Assembly (NCBI GenBank): GCA_036583965.1
Contig: JAZBQD010000030.1
Location: 81,348,800-81,412,799 of the forward strand
Length of the DNA stretch: 64,000 bases
Source of the DNA: Prunella strophiata
Lineage: Eukaryota > Chordata > Aves > Passeriformes > Prunellidae
Direction of reading: 5' to 3'
Shown: positions 45,831 to 57,434 of the stretch, in pieces
How the letters are laid out: each line of letters begins with the position of its first letter
Numbering within the stretch: position 1 is the stretch's first letter
Made by a program: the position numbers and the translations under genes
The notes under the pieces: generated by a model
Databases searched by the model: none
Seen by the model: only the letters and a program-made list of their open reading frames with translations
What the model was told of the DNA's origin: nothing

Positions 45831-48800
45831 TCTTTCATATTTTACCTTTGCAGATCTTCTAAGCTGACTCATATCTTAACTACACTTCTTTTGTGGAATG
45901 GGACACTTAGAAACTTGAAGTAAATTTATTGCTAATGTGAACTTTGTGTTTGCATAAATAGACATAGTAAATCCAAACCTGAACAGCTGCTGACTTCTAC
46001 TGCTCAACTCAGCTTCTGCCTGTTAAGATGAGGCCAGGTCCCATTGGCCTCAGCAAATGATTGACAACAAATTGTTGGTTTTCACCCTTTCTGAGCTAGA
46101 ATATTGTCACCTATAATTTTGCAGAATTTCAAGAGTATTTTAGTACTTGGCAGCATGAGACTTCCAACACGTGTCGTTCAGAATGAAATCCTGCACAACA
46201 GCAGAGCTTTTGTTTTCCTACACCTGATAGAAGGGTGTTTAGGCAGCCAGTCATCCTGCTCTCTAGTGTGATTTGGCAGTCAGCAATAGGCACCAGCAGC
46301 TCCCCATCTTCTGCTTTATGTTTTGGAACAACAGCCCATAAGCATTTAAGAGTACTTGGCAGTGATTCAGAGGCAGCTGTTGCTATTTTCAATGTAGACT
46401 GCCTTTCTCTGTTCTTTTATGCAAATTCCATCAGTCCTTGAATAAAAGTTTCATACCACTGATTTTAACATTCCAGTCATGTCAATTTTCCTTCCGGTGG
46501 CTTATAATACCAAGTGGAGTGTGTGTGCACTAATCAGTGAGCAAGTCCCTTTCTTTTTGCTTATTACTGGGATTTTTGCAATCCTGGAAGCAATTAGAGA
46601 CTTTTCTTCAGGTCTCTGGCACCTTGATTAATTTTGTTCTGGGTATCTCGATTTTTCTGCTTTCTCTTTCCTCTTCCAGCTTGTCCTTTTGTTGTTGTTT
46701 AGTTCAATACCTTTCAGACCAGCCTAAGCAGCCCATATCTCAAAAAAAACCTAGTTTCCATCTGCTATGATTACTTCTGAGACTAGTTAACCAGCCTTTC
46801 TTCTCCACAAGAGAGACAAAAATTCCCTTAAACGAAAACAGTCAGTGCCATTTACCTCACCAGCAGCTCACTTCTGGACAGCATTTGGGTGCATCTTCAC
46901 TCTGTCTGAGGTCTCTGGAGCCATGCAGTCCTGGGTCACAAATGGTAAGCACAGCAGAAGCAACTGGACAGAGGGGATGAGAGCCTTCCCTTGCACTACA
47001 TTCTCCTCTGCTAACAAGTCCACCCAGACCCATTCTAGTATGGATTTTTTTAAAGGAGCATGAAACTTTGCACCTTCTGACTTCATAAAAAGTATAATCC
47101 TTCATGCCTTGGTCATCAAGAACTTCTGTGATTTTGGGTTTCCTCTTACATCACTTATTGGACTGGATCAGGGGGAAACCAGGGCTCAGCTGATACAGAT
47201 GGACATCAGACTTCTCAGAGCCCTCAGAGAGCAGTTAAGGGACCACAGGCTCATTCCTTGCCAAACACACTCCCCATCTGGTTGTTTGCCAGCAGGATCT
47301 CTGGTTCCTCAGTGGGGGTCTTTGGGAACATGGCATGCTGAGGGGCTGGGCTGCCCTCTGGGATTTAGGCTGTTCAAGTCCTCCCTAAACATATGGTTTA
47401 ATTTCAGACAAACATAGTTAGGAAATACACTCAATTCCCTCACTTGCCTCACAGGTTGTAGAAGAGATCGATTCAGCAGAAAGATGAAGTTTCATGGGTA
47501 TCCAGGCATCTTTATGGCTCAGCTTCTGCAGGATTAAAGGTTGAAATCATGCTGCTTTTGCAGCCTGACAGGTCACATTGGAGCAATGGCCATTCCTTGG
47601 CAGATATGTGTGGAACATTGCAGGTCCACGTGAGACCTTCCTTAGAGTCTAGGAATGTTTCTGCCTTCTTTGTTCACCTACACAACATTCAGCCTGTACC
47701 ATAAGATAATTATTTCACTTTTATGTGTTTCCATTCTGCTATATATACATTTTATATGTACATCATGCCATACAACCTTCTGTGTGCTGCACTGAGAATC
47801 ATTGGGCTTTGCTGCTCATCACCTGACTTTCCTGCCAAGTAGAGTTAAATCCCAAATTCTTTTTGCCCTCTCTGTTTTGTTATTTTATTTTTTTCAGACA
47901 TTGATTATATCAGTAGAGTGAAGGAAAGTATTACAGGGAGAGACAGTGTGGTAAGCGAGGCATCGGAAGGGAAGTCAGCATATATTTGTGCTGTCAGTTT
48001 TAATGCATCATTTTTTGACTCTGTATATTTTATGTGGTTCAGAAATAGTTTTTGCATGTCTTGTCCATCTTCTGTTTTATCCTGAATTGAGATGTTAGAG
48101 TTTCATGTTCTCTATTGGGTTTAGACTCCTTTCTTTGATTCTTGGGATGGATACTAGTTTCCCATGTCTGACATTTTCAGGGGTCTGTGGAATGGCTAAT
48201 TCTTCCTTCCAACGGGACCTTTTCTACTCTATTTGATGAGATGATGTCATGGTTTCACCCAAGCTTTCAACCAAGCATCATGCAGCCTTTTGCTCCAAAT
48301 GTCCCCCTTCTTCCCCTTCTTTCGCCCCTAATCAGCCTCTGCAGAGGTCCTCAAAAATTGCCAATGCTGACTACATTGCAAGTTGTCATGGAGGAGTATT
48401 GGGAAAATTTTAAAATCTGGGAATTCCCAGGTACACCCACGGCCCCATACTAGCAACTGCAAAAAAACCAGCCCCAGCCAAAACCAGTGTAGATGATCAT
48501 AATGATGTTTTTCAACTTTAAAATTATGTTTAGTAATATCTTTCCAGAAACTGCACAGCAAAGCCAGCTCTTGAGCAGAGAATAGGTAATTTTGCAGTCT
48601 AAAGGCTGACAAACCCTACTTGTCACACACAACAGATCCCTTTAATCATTAAAAACTGCTGCACTGTCTCTTTTTAAATAGGGAATAAGGACTGGGACAG
48701 GGTTAGGTTTCAGGAAGTGAACCATGGAAGCAAAGTGATTTTTCCCCAGGTAATGTTAAACCCTCAGCAAAAAGATATTGGGGGTGGGGGGAAGGGAGAG

Positions 48801-50815
48801 GAAGCACAACACCTTTTCCTCTTTCAGTTCTTTGGAGGTTAGCCATAACTCCTACTGGGGGAGAAAATATCACAGTGTATCCTGTTGACCACTGCTATCG
48901 ATGTCAAATATTGTCTGCATGACCCTCAGTCTGTGCCAGCAGACAGAGCCAACACTGAGCTGCTGGCACCGTGTCCTACAGAGCCAGCATGCACCAGCTG
49001 ATGGCCAGCCGGGCTTAGAGTCCCTCACACAGAAATAAACAGCAATGCTGCATCCTATGTGCACTTTCAAGGTGGTCATCAGGGTTTTAACAGAATCATT
49101 TTACAGAAGGAGAAACCAAGGTAAAAGATACAGAGTTTTCTGCACTTTGTGCAACAGAGCCAAAAATATCCCTTTAATTTCCCAAGTTCCCTAAAGGATG
49201 GTTAAATTATACTCCTTAATATTTGTACTATTGAAATACCAAAACACAGTCATCTCTGCACAGGGGCAATAGGACAGAGCTGCTCAGGCTAGCTTGGAAG
49301 CACCAGATCAGATTACCTGCTAATGTCTGTTTTGCCAACAATCATGATGCTTTGACACGAGCACCAAGACCAGTCCAGGCATTCTAGCTCCTGGAAAACA
49401 AGGCAAGCATTTTGAAAACAAATGGTGGGACAAATAGGTTGAACTGATACCTACAAAGGTATAGTTGATTTTTTTTAATTGTCTGAGAAATTTTATGTTT
49501 ATTCATAATGGAGTGAGAGTTTCAAACTCACCAAAACAAACACAAGAAGCTGCTAGGTGATGCAGATCATGAAATTACCACAAGACAGAAATTCAGTAAG
49601 CTGCTTCTACTGTGCTTACAGCATCCAAGTGAAGAGCTGTTGACTGGAGTAACACAGCTTAACAGACATCATATAAAAAACTGTTTTCTAAGTCATCATA
49701 GACAGAGGAAATATATTTTTCCCTTTCAGAAAAGGGCTAGTAGGAGAGGAGAAATTATTTTCCTTTGCATTTCAGACCAACTACTTGGATCACTAGATTG
49801 CTGCTATACAGATTCTGTTGGCTGAATCTTGCACAAGCACATGTAGGCGAAGCTTCCTGCAGGATAGATATCTTGGTGACAGAGAAGAATTTCAGAAAAT
49901 TATTTTGGTTTGTTTTGATTTCCAACTGGAAGAATTTAGACAAATACCTTGAAATACTCATTGACTGAAACGGGAAGGAGGAGGGAAGTGTGTAGCATTT
50001 AGGCCTGAAAAGGCAAAGCAAGAGAATTGTGGCTGTGGACATGGTGGACTACCTTTTGTCATTCTTTGGAATACGTGAGCAGCTGCTACATGTGTGCACA
50101 TCCAGGTCATCCAAGAAGAGAAGCAAACTGCAGGAACTGAATGAACACAGTAGAAACTCATCTCCAGAGAAGCTGGAGTATAAGAGCTGGAGACAAGACA
50201 ACCAGGTCCTAATTCCTCCTCTCCTTCTAATGCACTGTCTGATCTTGTAGAGGTCAATAGCAGAACTCCATTAGACACCTAAATGCTCACTTTCACCAAT
50301 ATTCTGGAATTAGCAAAATATCACAAATCCATGGTTGGGTTTCTGCTGTATTTAATAGGACCACAAAGAAGTTCAGTGTGTGTCGTACATGCTGCTCACA
50401 ATTTAGAAATTTAAAATTAGGTAATTTGGAAATTTTCTTGATTCTCACAATCCTTTGAAGCAACTAAACAAGATGTGCATTATCAACAAAACAAGAAACA
50501 ATGTGGGAGGAAAGAGAACATATTATCTATGTAAATGAGAAAAAACTACAACACTTGAAATGACCATTCATTATAGTTCACTGTTTGCAGACGCACATAC
50601 AAAATAAATTCTCATTAAAAGAAAAAAAAAAAAACAAGCAAGAAGTGGAATAATTGCCATTATGTGTCTGAGAGAGTGTTTTTCCATTAGCTGCAATTAA
50701 TACAGTAATGGTAAATGAAAATAATTTCCCATTTTGTACTTCTTGTGAGGAAACATTAAAGAGGAAAAAAAAAAAAAGATACGTGAAATGGAAAAAAAAA
50801 AAAACAAAACAAAGC
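45830..50815. other. Intergenic, no gene recognised
   Basis: AT-rich non-coding DNA with short open frames lacking domains, splice partners or codon structure. A short G-rich patch lies at 48781-48800. The LINE remnant may continue a little past 45.83 kb. Confidence 0.55.
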
Positions 50816-50819
50816 ATAA

Positions 50820-51200
50820 TAATTAATATATTGATGATTAAGCATCATCTCTGGCCTGATCGATCATCATGAGGTTTTGGTTTTATTTAATTAGCGTATG
50901 GTAATTTCATACAGAATCCCAATGTGCCGATGAAAACTGGCATGTGAAGATATTGACCTTCTGCTCACATATGCAACATCTTCTTACAGTGCTAACAGCC
51001 TATATGCATCAATGCTAAAAGGCTTCTGTCTCACAGGAGAGCCCCTGTATCAGGGGGATATCATTACCGCCTGCAGCGAGATCAGAGTTTGGCTCTTCTT
51101 GGTGCATAGGAGTCCAGGGAAAAAGGGAAATTGGGTTTGCCAGAATAATAATTGGGTGCTATGAGATTATGAAATGCCACCATAAACTGAAAATGAACAC
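50820..51200. promoter_or_regulatory. Strong candidate conserved non-coding element (part 1)
   Basis: Repeat-free, with tightly packed palindromes and homeodomain cores: an inverted GATGAT/ATCATC pair (50833-50849), the perfect palindrome TGATCGATCA (50857-50866), and TTTAATTAGCGTATGG around 50886. Intact CpGs occur in an AT-rich background (CCGATGAAAACTGG, TTACCGCCTGCAGCGAG). It lacks any ORF. Features are typical of developmental enhancers, but conservation is untested. Confidence 0.45.
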
Positions 51201-51819
51201 ACAAGTTTCTTTTTGTTTGTTTTATTAAATGCTATTATTGTTATTTATTATGTTCTTGGTCATCAATTTTCTCAGAGCTGCTAACAAAGTGTCACATAAA
51301 TCCAGCCTGTCTCTTTCTGACCCTTATAACATCATGCAATTTTCCTCATTCACCCTTAATTTGAGGTATAAACTAATGCGAAAACATGCTTTTTATTAAA
51401 TGGCAAGTTTTCTACTAAATACATTTCTTTTGCAGTAGGAAGCAACTGCATAAGAAATAAATATCTCAGCCAGACCTCCTGCATTCTTGTCTCAATATAT
51501 AAACCCAAAAAAAAAAGCATGTGTTCCATTTGCCAATTGCAAAATAATAATAATGTTTGATGGGCAAAAACTCAGCTGTCAGGAGAGAAGACAGACAATT
51601 CTGCTTCTTGAATGCTATTGACTTCATGGGGCCAATAAAACAACTTGCAAATAAAAGAAAGAGGAACCAATTCATGTCCTAAGATTGTGTGACGTAGCTT
51701 TTTTCTGTTTGTATAATGTTGTGATTAAATATGGTGGAGCCCTAGGGAATGAATTTTTTATTTGAAGGTTAAGCCAATATTAGCAAAAAATAAAATAAAA
51801 TTAATCAAATGGCCCAGAG

Positions 51820-52080
51820 CATCACAGCCACAGTTGATTCCAAGAATGTTTGGTTACAAAATGAGCAACTGACTAATTGTGTAAATGCTGTTAATTAGCT
51901 GTGCAGAGCCCCTAACTGGGCTATTCCCTGTAACTAATAAGAAATCAATTAGCTAATGAAGTGGCCATTAAATGCTATGCTAATCTTAGCTGGGATATTT
52001 TTAATGTTTCTTCTTCTTCTTCTTTTTTTTCCTTCTTTATGATCCTTCCTAATTGCCATTGCCATACGGAGCTCACAGCT
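51820..52080. promoter_or_regulatory. Strong candidate conserved non-coding element (part 2)
   Basis: At least six TAAT/ATTA cores in about 130 nt: CTAATTG near 51873, TTAATTAGC at 51891-51899, CTAATAAG near 51934, CAATTAGCTAATG at 51947-51958, and GCTAATC near 51980. The block is repeat-free and ends at a TTC repeat (about 52009-52023). Density of homeodomain sites suggests an enhancer. Confidence 0.45.
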
Positions 52081-52969
52081 TTCAGCATGTCTAATGAAAC
52101 ATCATTATATCATAACTGGCATTCTTGGAAGAGTTAGTGGCAAACCTGCTTCCCAATTATTTTTAATTGCCAGACATACTCATAACTGGGCCTTCTACCA
52201 AGTAGTTCAGATCCCTGCACTGTCATGTAATATAGCCCAAAGATTGTGTTTTCTTTTCTTTGCATATGCAGTGTGGTGATAGTGTTGGCCACAATGAGGG
52301 ATGTGAATAACACCCTAAACAAGCAACCTGGGTGGCTGCCTTTTCTGTTCCTTGGATTGGAGCCTGTGTAGACCCAGCATTACCTTCCCACTGAACAGCT
52401 AAAACTAGACACATCTAGATGAGGTTTTACCTTTATTTGAAAATTTCTGGTGCCCAGTACACATTATTCTCCACCAATGATTCCAAGCTTCAGGATGCCT
52501 GTGCCAAAACACTGCAACTTTAGCAATTATTGTTAGGATTAGCAACTAGGAATGTCTTCAGAGATTCCACAGATTTTGTCACTTTCTAATAATTTGTTAT
52601 CATCATTTATTCAGTGTCTATAAATTTCAACTTTGAGAAGGCATAAAATGTATCTTTAGGTGTCATGGCTGCAAAATCAGTGTCTCCTGTTTAACAGAGA
52701 CTGCTATGAGAGGATGGAGGTAATAATAAGTTCCAGTTTTTAAAACACTCCTGCAGAGTTTTTATTTAGCAACCCAGCATCTATCTGGTAACGCCATGAT
52801 ATTTAAACCCTGAATCTCAACAAAATTCCCTAAATCTACTTGTGCTGAAGTAGGTTATATGTCAGGATTAGACTGGCTCCTCCCCACCCCCCACAATACA
52901 ATAGTCCTCAGGACATCTGTGCACAAAACACATGCTTTTTAAAAGAATGTTTTCAAAAGAGAATCTTGC

Positions 52970-53036
52970 CCCTCTCTCTCTCCCTCTCTCTCTCCCTCTA
53001 CCCCTCTCTCTCTCTTTCTCTCTCTCTCCTCCCTCC
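52970..53036 (+). repeat. (CT)n/(CCT)n microsatellite
   Basis: Pyrimidine repeat of CT and CCCT units. Confidence 0.9.
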
Positions 53037-55860
53037 TTTTTTGGATAACATGCAAATTGAATTGGTTAATTCTGCACCCAAGTTGCAGGAAATCTGCCAC
53101 CAGCAGCTGCCACTGTTTCAGATGTCAGGAGGATGCAGATACACTGTGACATTTTGTTCATTAAATAAACAAACCAGGTTCAGGCTAACAACATTAGGTA
53201 GAAAGCCCCATCAATTCTTGTACATTTAGTTCACATAATAGGAAGTGACAATTGTTCCTTAGCTTCATAAGCACTATATTGAAGAACAAAAGGAAAAAGC
53301 ATACATAATGTGGCAACAGCAACAACAGTTGCCATAAAATCCTGCAAGGTTGATTTAGATTAATGAGGCACATAACTTTTTGCCCAAGGCTACTTAAAAC
53401 AAATATGGCTGCAAACATGGCTACTAGGGAAGAGGAAAAAAAAAAACCACTATTTTTTTCCCCTCTTATCTACCATTTTGGTCTTATTTATTTGATTTGA
53501 CTATCAAATAAGAAAAATATTCCAGCAATAGTCCCTCTGTAGTAGAACAAAAAAATTTGAACAGTATAGTAGTATAAAAATAAAATGAAAACAGAAAAAT
53601 CCCACTTTTGTATATTTCAGTGTCATATTTTATTAAAAATAACTAGTACATTGACCTTAGATTCAAATTTAGATATACTAAAACTCACATTAAAAACCAT
53701 ATGTCTTCCATTTTTACAAATCAGTCTACCTAAAATACCAGCATTTCTGGCTTTTTCATCAATCAAATGTATTCTGGATTCTGCATCTAGGAATGCAACC
53801 AATATTAAATCGTCAAGATAACAATCAGGTACAATTTGTCAGCTCTACATCATATAATATGAAAATCACCAAAACTGGAAATTCAGTAATACCAAACGAA
53901 ACAAAACAAAACCAAAAAAGTATGTTGCCAAAGAGGAAGAGTGGCCTATCTGAAAATGAGACTTGGATATTATAGATAAGGCTGTCAGTCAGACTTAGAC
54001 TGAAAGGTACAGACAATAGAAAAAGACCCTCACACATTAATATGTATAGCACCATGATGTGGCTTTTAATATTCCAAGGGGACTTCAGCAACTCCATGGG
54101 AAAAAAAAGCACCAAACCTGAGGCTGGCTCATGTAAATCCTTGCCAAGGGCAGCAGTCCCACTTGTCCATGTGTTACATGGACAGGCGAACAGTCGCCCT
54201 TTCCTTACACATCCTCTTGTCCCCAAGGCATCTGCACTGGAGGCACTCAGCTGAGGCATGGGGTGGCTGCTGCCAACAAACAGCAAGGCTAACAACCCAC
54301 TAACACTACCTTTGTGATTCCTTTTCTGGGGTTCCTCTCCTTCCTGGTCCCTGTCCTCCACATTGCCAAAACCCCAGAACCAGTTTGGAGGATTTCTGAA
54401 GGCCTTGCCTATGCCCAGAAAGCCAGTGGAGAGATGGGGATGTACATTCTCAGTGTTCCAATCCCAACTATGTGTGGGGTACAGTCTCCTCACAACTATA
54501 TTTCATGCTGGTACCACATTCAGCTGGTGACTTCAAAAATACACTTCACATCCAGACACCTCCCTTGTGCCTCCATCTGTGCAGAGGCTGAAAACAGGAA
54601 GTTGTTCCAGAAGGAGGTTGGCATCAATTTAAATCCAAGGATTTTGGGGCCCTTTGATTCCTTCACCTGCTGTTAGGGTATTTCCTCCCCACATGGGACA
54701 TGTTGAGCAGAAGGCTCCACCCTTTCTGAAGGAGAGTGGTGAAAGATAAGCCAAGAAGTTTTGAAGCAGATGTGGAAGTCTGTGGTGTCCTGTAGGCTTG
54801 GAAGGGCTCTTGGATACCAGTAAGAGCCCAAATCTGAATGTTGCTGAGAACAGACAGTGCATTTCCAGTGTCAGCTTTCTTACTATCTCAGGGTGTCCAG
54901 TCAGAAGCCAAGCTCAGTTTCTCCTAAGGCTGCAGGTGGAGAAAATGCAGAGGCAGTGTCCCAGAAACAAGGAATGTCACATCTGCAAGTCTTGCTCCTA
55001 CTTTCTTTCTCACTCACTTTATGAAGCCTACTCCAGGTGTGATGTGGTCCAAATCAGACACAAGGGAGAATTTTGCCAGGAAATTACAAGAATAAGATGG
55101 TGGGATCAATAGTATAACCCCTCAGCTTGGACTAGCTGTTGCTGGGGGACCATGGACGTTATTTCTGAAGGGATCTGCACAGGCAGAGACTGTAAAGCAG
55201 CCCAAGTCCTAGGGGAATCTGCATTTTGACTGGAGAATGCTGTGCATACAAAACTGAAAAAGAAAAAAGCTAGCATTTATTCATTGGATCATTCTAGATC
55301 ACATTACATTTAGCAGGAATGGAAGACTTGGACTGTAGCAGAAGCAACTAATTTCTTCATTTCTACAGACTATTTTTCTTCAGGATGAGATAACATGTTC
55401 TTAACTTTATGTATTCCCACTTTTTGGAATAATTCTTAAAATGTTATTATGGAGACTCTGCAGAGGATGAGAAGCTTATTTCCTTTTAAATGAGCCAATT
55501 AATTTCCCTTGTGTTCCAGTGCCCAACAACACAAAACTTGCATGAGTAACATTCCCACAGCAGCAACATGCCTATTTGCAGTAAAAATATAGATGCAGTT
55601 TAAATTTCCTTGATAGAAACAGCTTTTTAAGTGAAGAAGCATGATAGATGATTCTTTACAATCTGTGAAATAGGCACAGCAAAATCTGCAAAAAAGGTTA
55701 GATACAATGACGTAAGAAGTGGATCAAATTTAGAAGACCTCCCATTAAAAAATAACTGTCATTCTGAGTGGCATTTTCAACAAACAATAAAAGAACAATA
55801 ACTTCTGCAGTTATTCTCTTGGGTAGGTTCTCTGGTATTTCAGTAACAGGCTGATGGACC

Positions 55861-55963
55861 TCCTTTCCTTCTTCCCTCCCTCCCTCCCTTCCTCTTTCTG
55901 TCTCTCTTTTCTCCTTCCCCTTCCCCTTCCTCTTCCCCTTCCTTTTTTTTCTTCCTTCCTTCC
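55861..55963 (+). repeat. Polypyrimidine (CCTT/CCCT)n low-complexity tract
   Basis: About 100 nt made almost entirely of C and T, including repeated TTCC and CCCT units. The reverse strand is purine-only. Confidence 0.9.
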
Positions 55964-56989
55964 AGCATCAGAGATTTGTCATACTGCAGTTGTACACTCA
56001 ACCCTCGAATTTTCTCTTACACCAAACACAAGAACTTGCCTACTTTCATGTGCTTTTAAGTCTAGACATGCTTTTTTAATGTAGTTGTTAAAAGTTCTCA
56101 TGGGGAATCAGTACTGCAGGGACAAAAACATGTTTTGAGCCCTGCATGTTTGGGAAGCCAAGTACCATAAATGGTATGAGTAACAAAAAGGGGAAATATA
56201 AAGTGGAGTAATTTCATCCAGGAGTTCTGTGGAGTTTGTGAAGTATGAGATTAAGTCCCAGTCACTGTGGGTGAAGAGATGCCCACGGATTTAAGACCTC
56301 AGGGTGGAATTTATATAGATTTATTTGGAATTGGTAATTTACCAAATCAAGAAAAAATAATGAAGTAAGATTTAAATCAGTTTATATATGTCTACTTGAA
56401 GGATATGCATCAGTATCACCAGCTGGATGTAAAATCATTTTAGTTGACAGCACTGCATATTTTCTTATGTCAGTGGGTGTGTTTGTCAAAAAGCAGTGTG
56501 AACATAAGCAAGTTAAATGAAGGTTAATTATTAATTTCACAAAAAATCTTCACACTGTAGCCTATACATCACTAGGAAAAAAAAAAAAAAAGGTAAAACA
56601 GGAATACATGTAACCAACTATTTTTTAATTAATATTTCTTTCTACTTTTGAATTCCACTTTGAAAAGTACTGAAATTACCTCCAGAACAAAAAAGGAAGA
56701 GAATGCACACTGAACCTGTCATCACCTCCCACCCTTCCTAGTGGACCCCAGCTACTGTGTTTCCTGCAAACATTGAGAAGTTCAATAGAGGACTTGGGAC
56801 CTTCGAAACACAGACGATGTCTACCCCATTCCCCATAGTGACTGCAAGTTTCACAGCCTCGTGCCTCCTTGATTTCTGGAACTTTGTCCCAACCTATTTC
56901 TTCAGTAACCAATTAAACAAATGCCCATTCTTTGTGACTGTAAGGTTTTTAGCTATAAAAGCTGCCTTGTGGTACTTTGCCTCAGCCAG

Positions 56990-57430
56990 CCTCTAACAAC
57001 GCTCTCTCAGCTCCCCGGGCCGGCAGATCTGTGCTGGTGCTGTGTGTGTAGTTAAAAGCTTCCCCTGAGCAGCTACTGAGGTTGCCACTAACTCATGGGG
57101 CTCGTGTGTACATGGGAAGCACAGTCAGGAAATTAAATTTTCCCTCCCCATAATTAATAAGAGCTAAATATATGTGAGTTTGTTGTCGCTTTTTAAAGCA
57201 CTGAAGCCAAATCAAAAAAATGCAAGCGTTTTCAAATAAAAAGTAAATATTTTTTTTCTAAAAGAGTTTTAAAAAAACCCCGATGCTGTGCAATTTTACA
57301 ATTGAAAAAAAAGAATCCTTTTTTTCAGAAGTTTTTTTAAGGAATTATTTAACGTTGCTGATTCATTGCAGTATGTAATCATGCATTAAATGTGTAATCA
57401 CATGAGTTATCTCATCGACTTCGATGTGTC
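56990..57430. promoter_or_regulatory. Possible conserved non-coding element
   Basis: Contains CTCCCCGGGCCGGCAG, CATAATTAATAAGAGC, ATTTAACGTTGCTG and GTAATCACATGAGTTATCTC with CATCGACTTCGATG (an imperfect palindrome near 57412). Low repeat content and isolated CpGs in an AT-rich setting. Suggested by texture only. Confidence 0.35.
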
Positions 57431-57434
57431 TGTT

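Larger units (their letters stand above)
52090..56980. other. Intergenic, no gene recognised
   Basis: AT-rich DNA with two CT-rich repeats. The 222-codon minus-strand frame at 53825-54493 is the longest in the desert but shows no domain, signal or splice context that I recognise. Confidence 0.55.

Noticed and set aside
50578..50817. Hydrophobic Phe-rich 79-codon frame
   Set aside because: It is the translation of poly(A)/poly(T) tracts.
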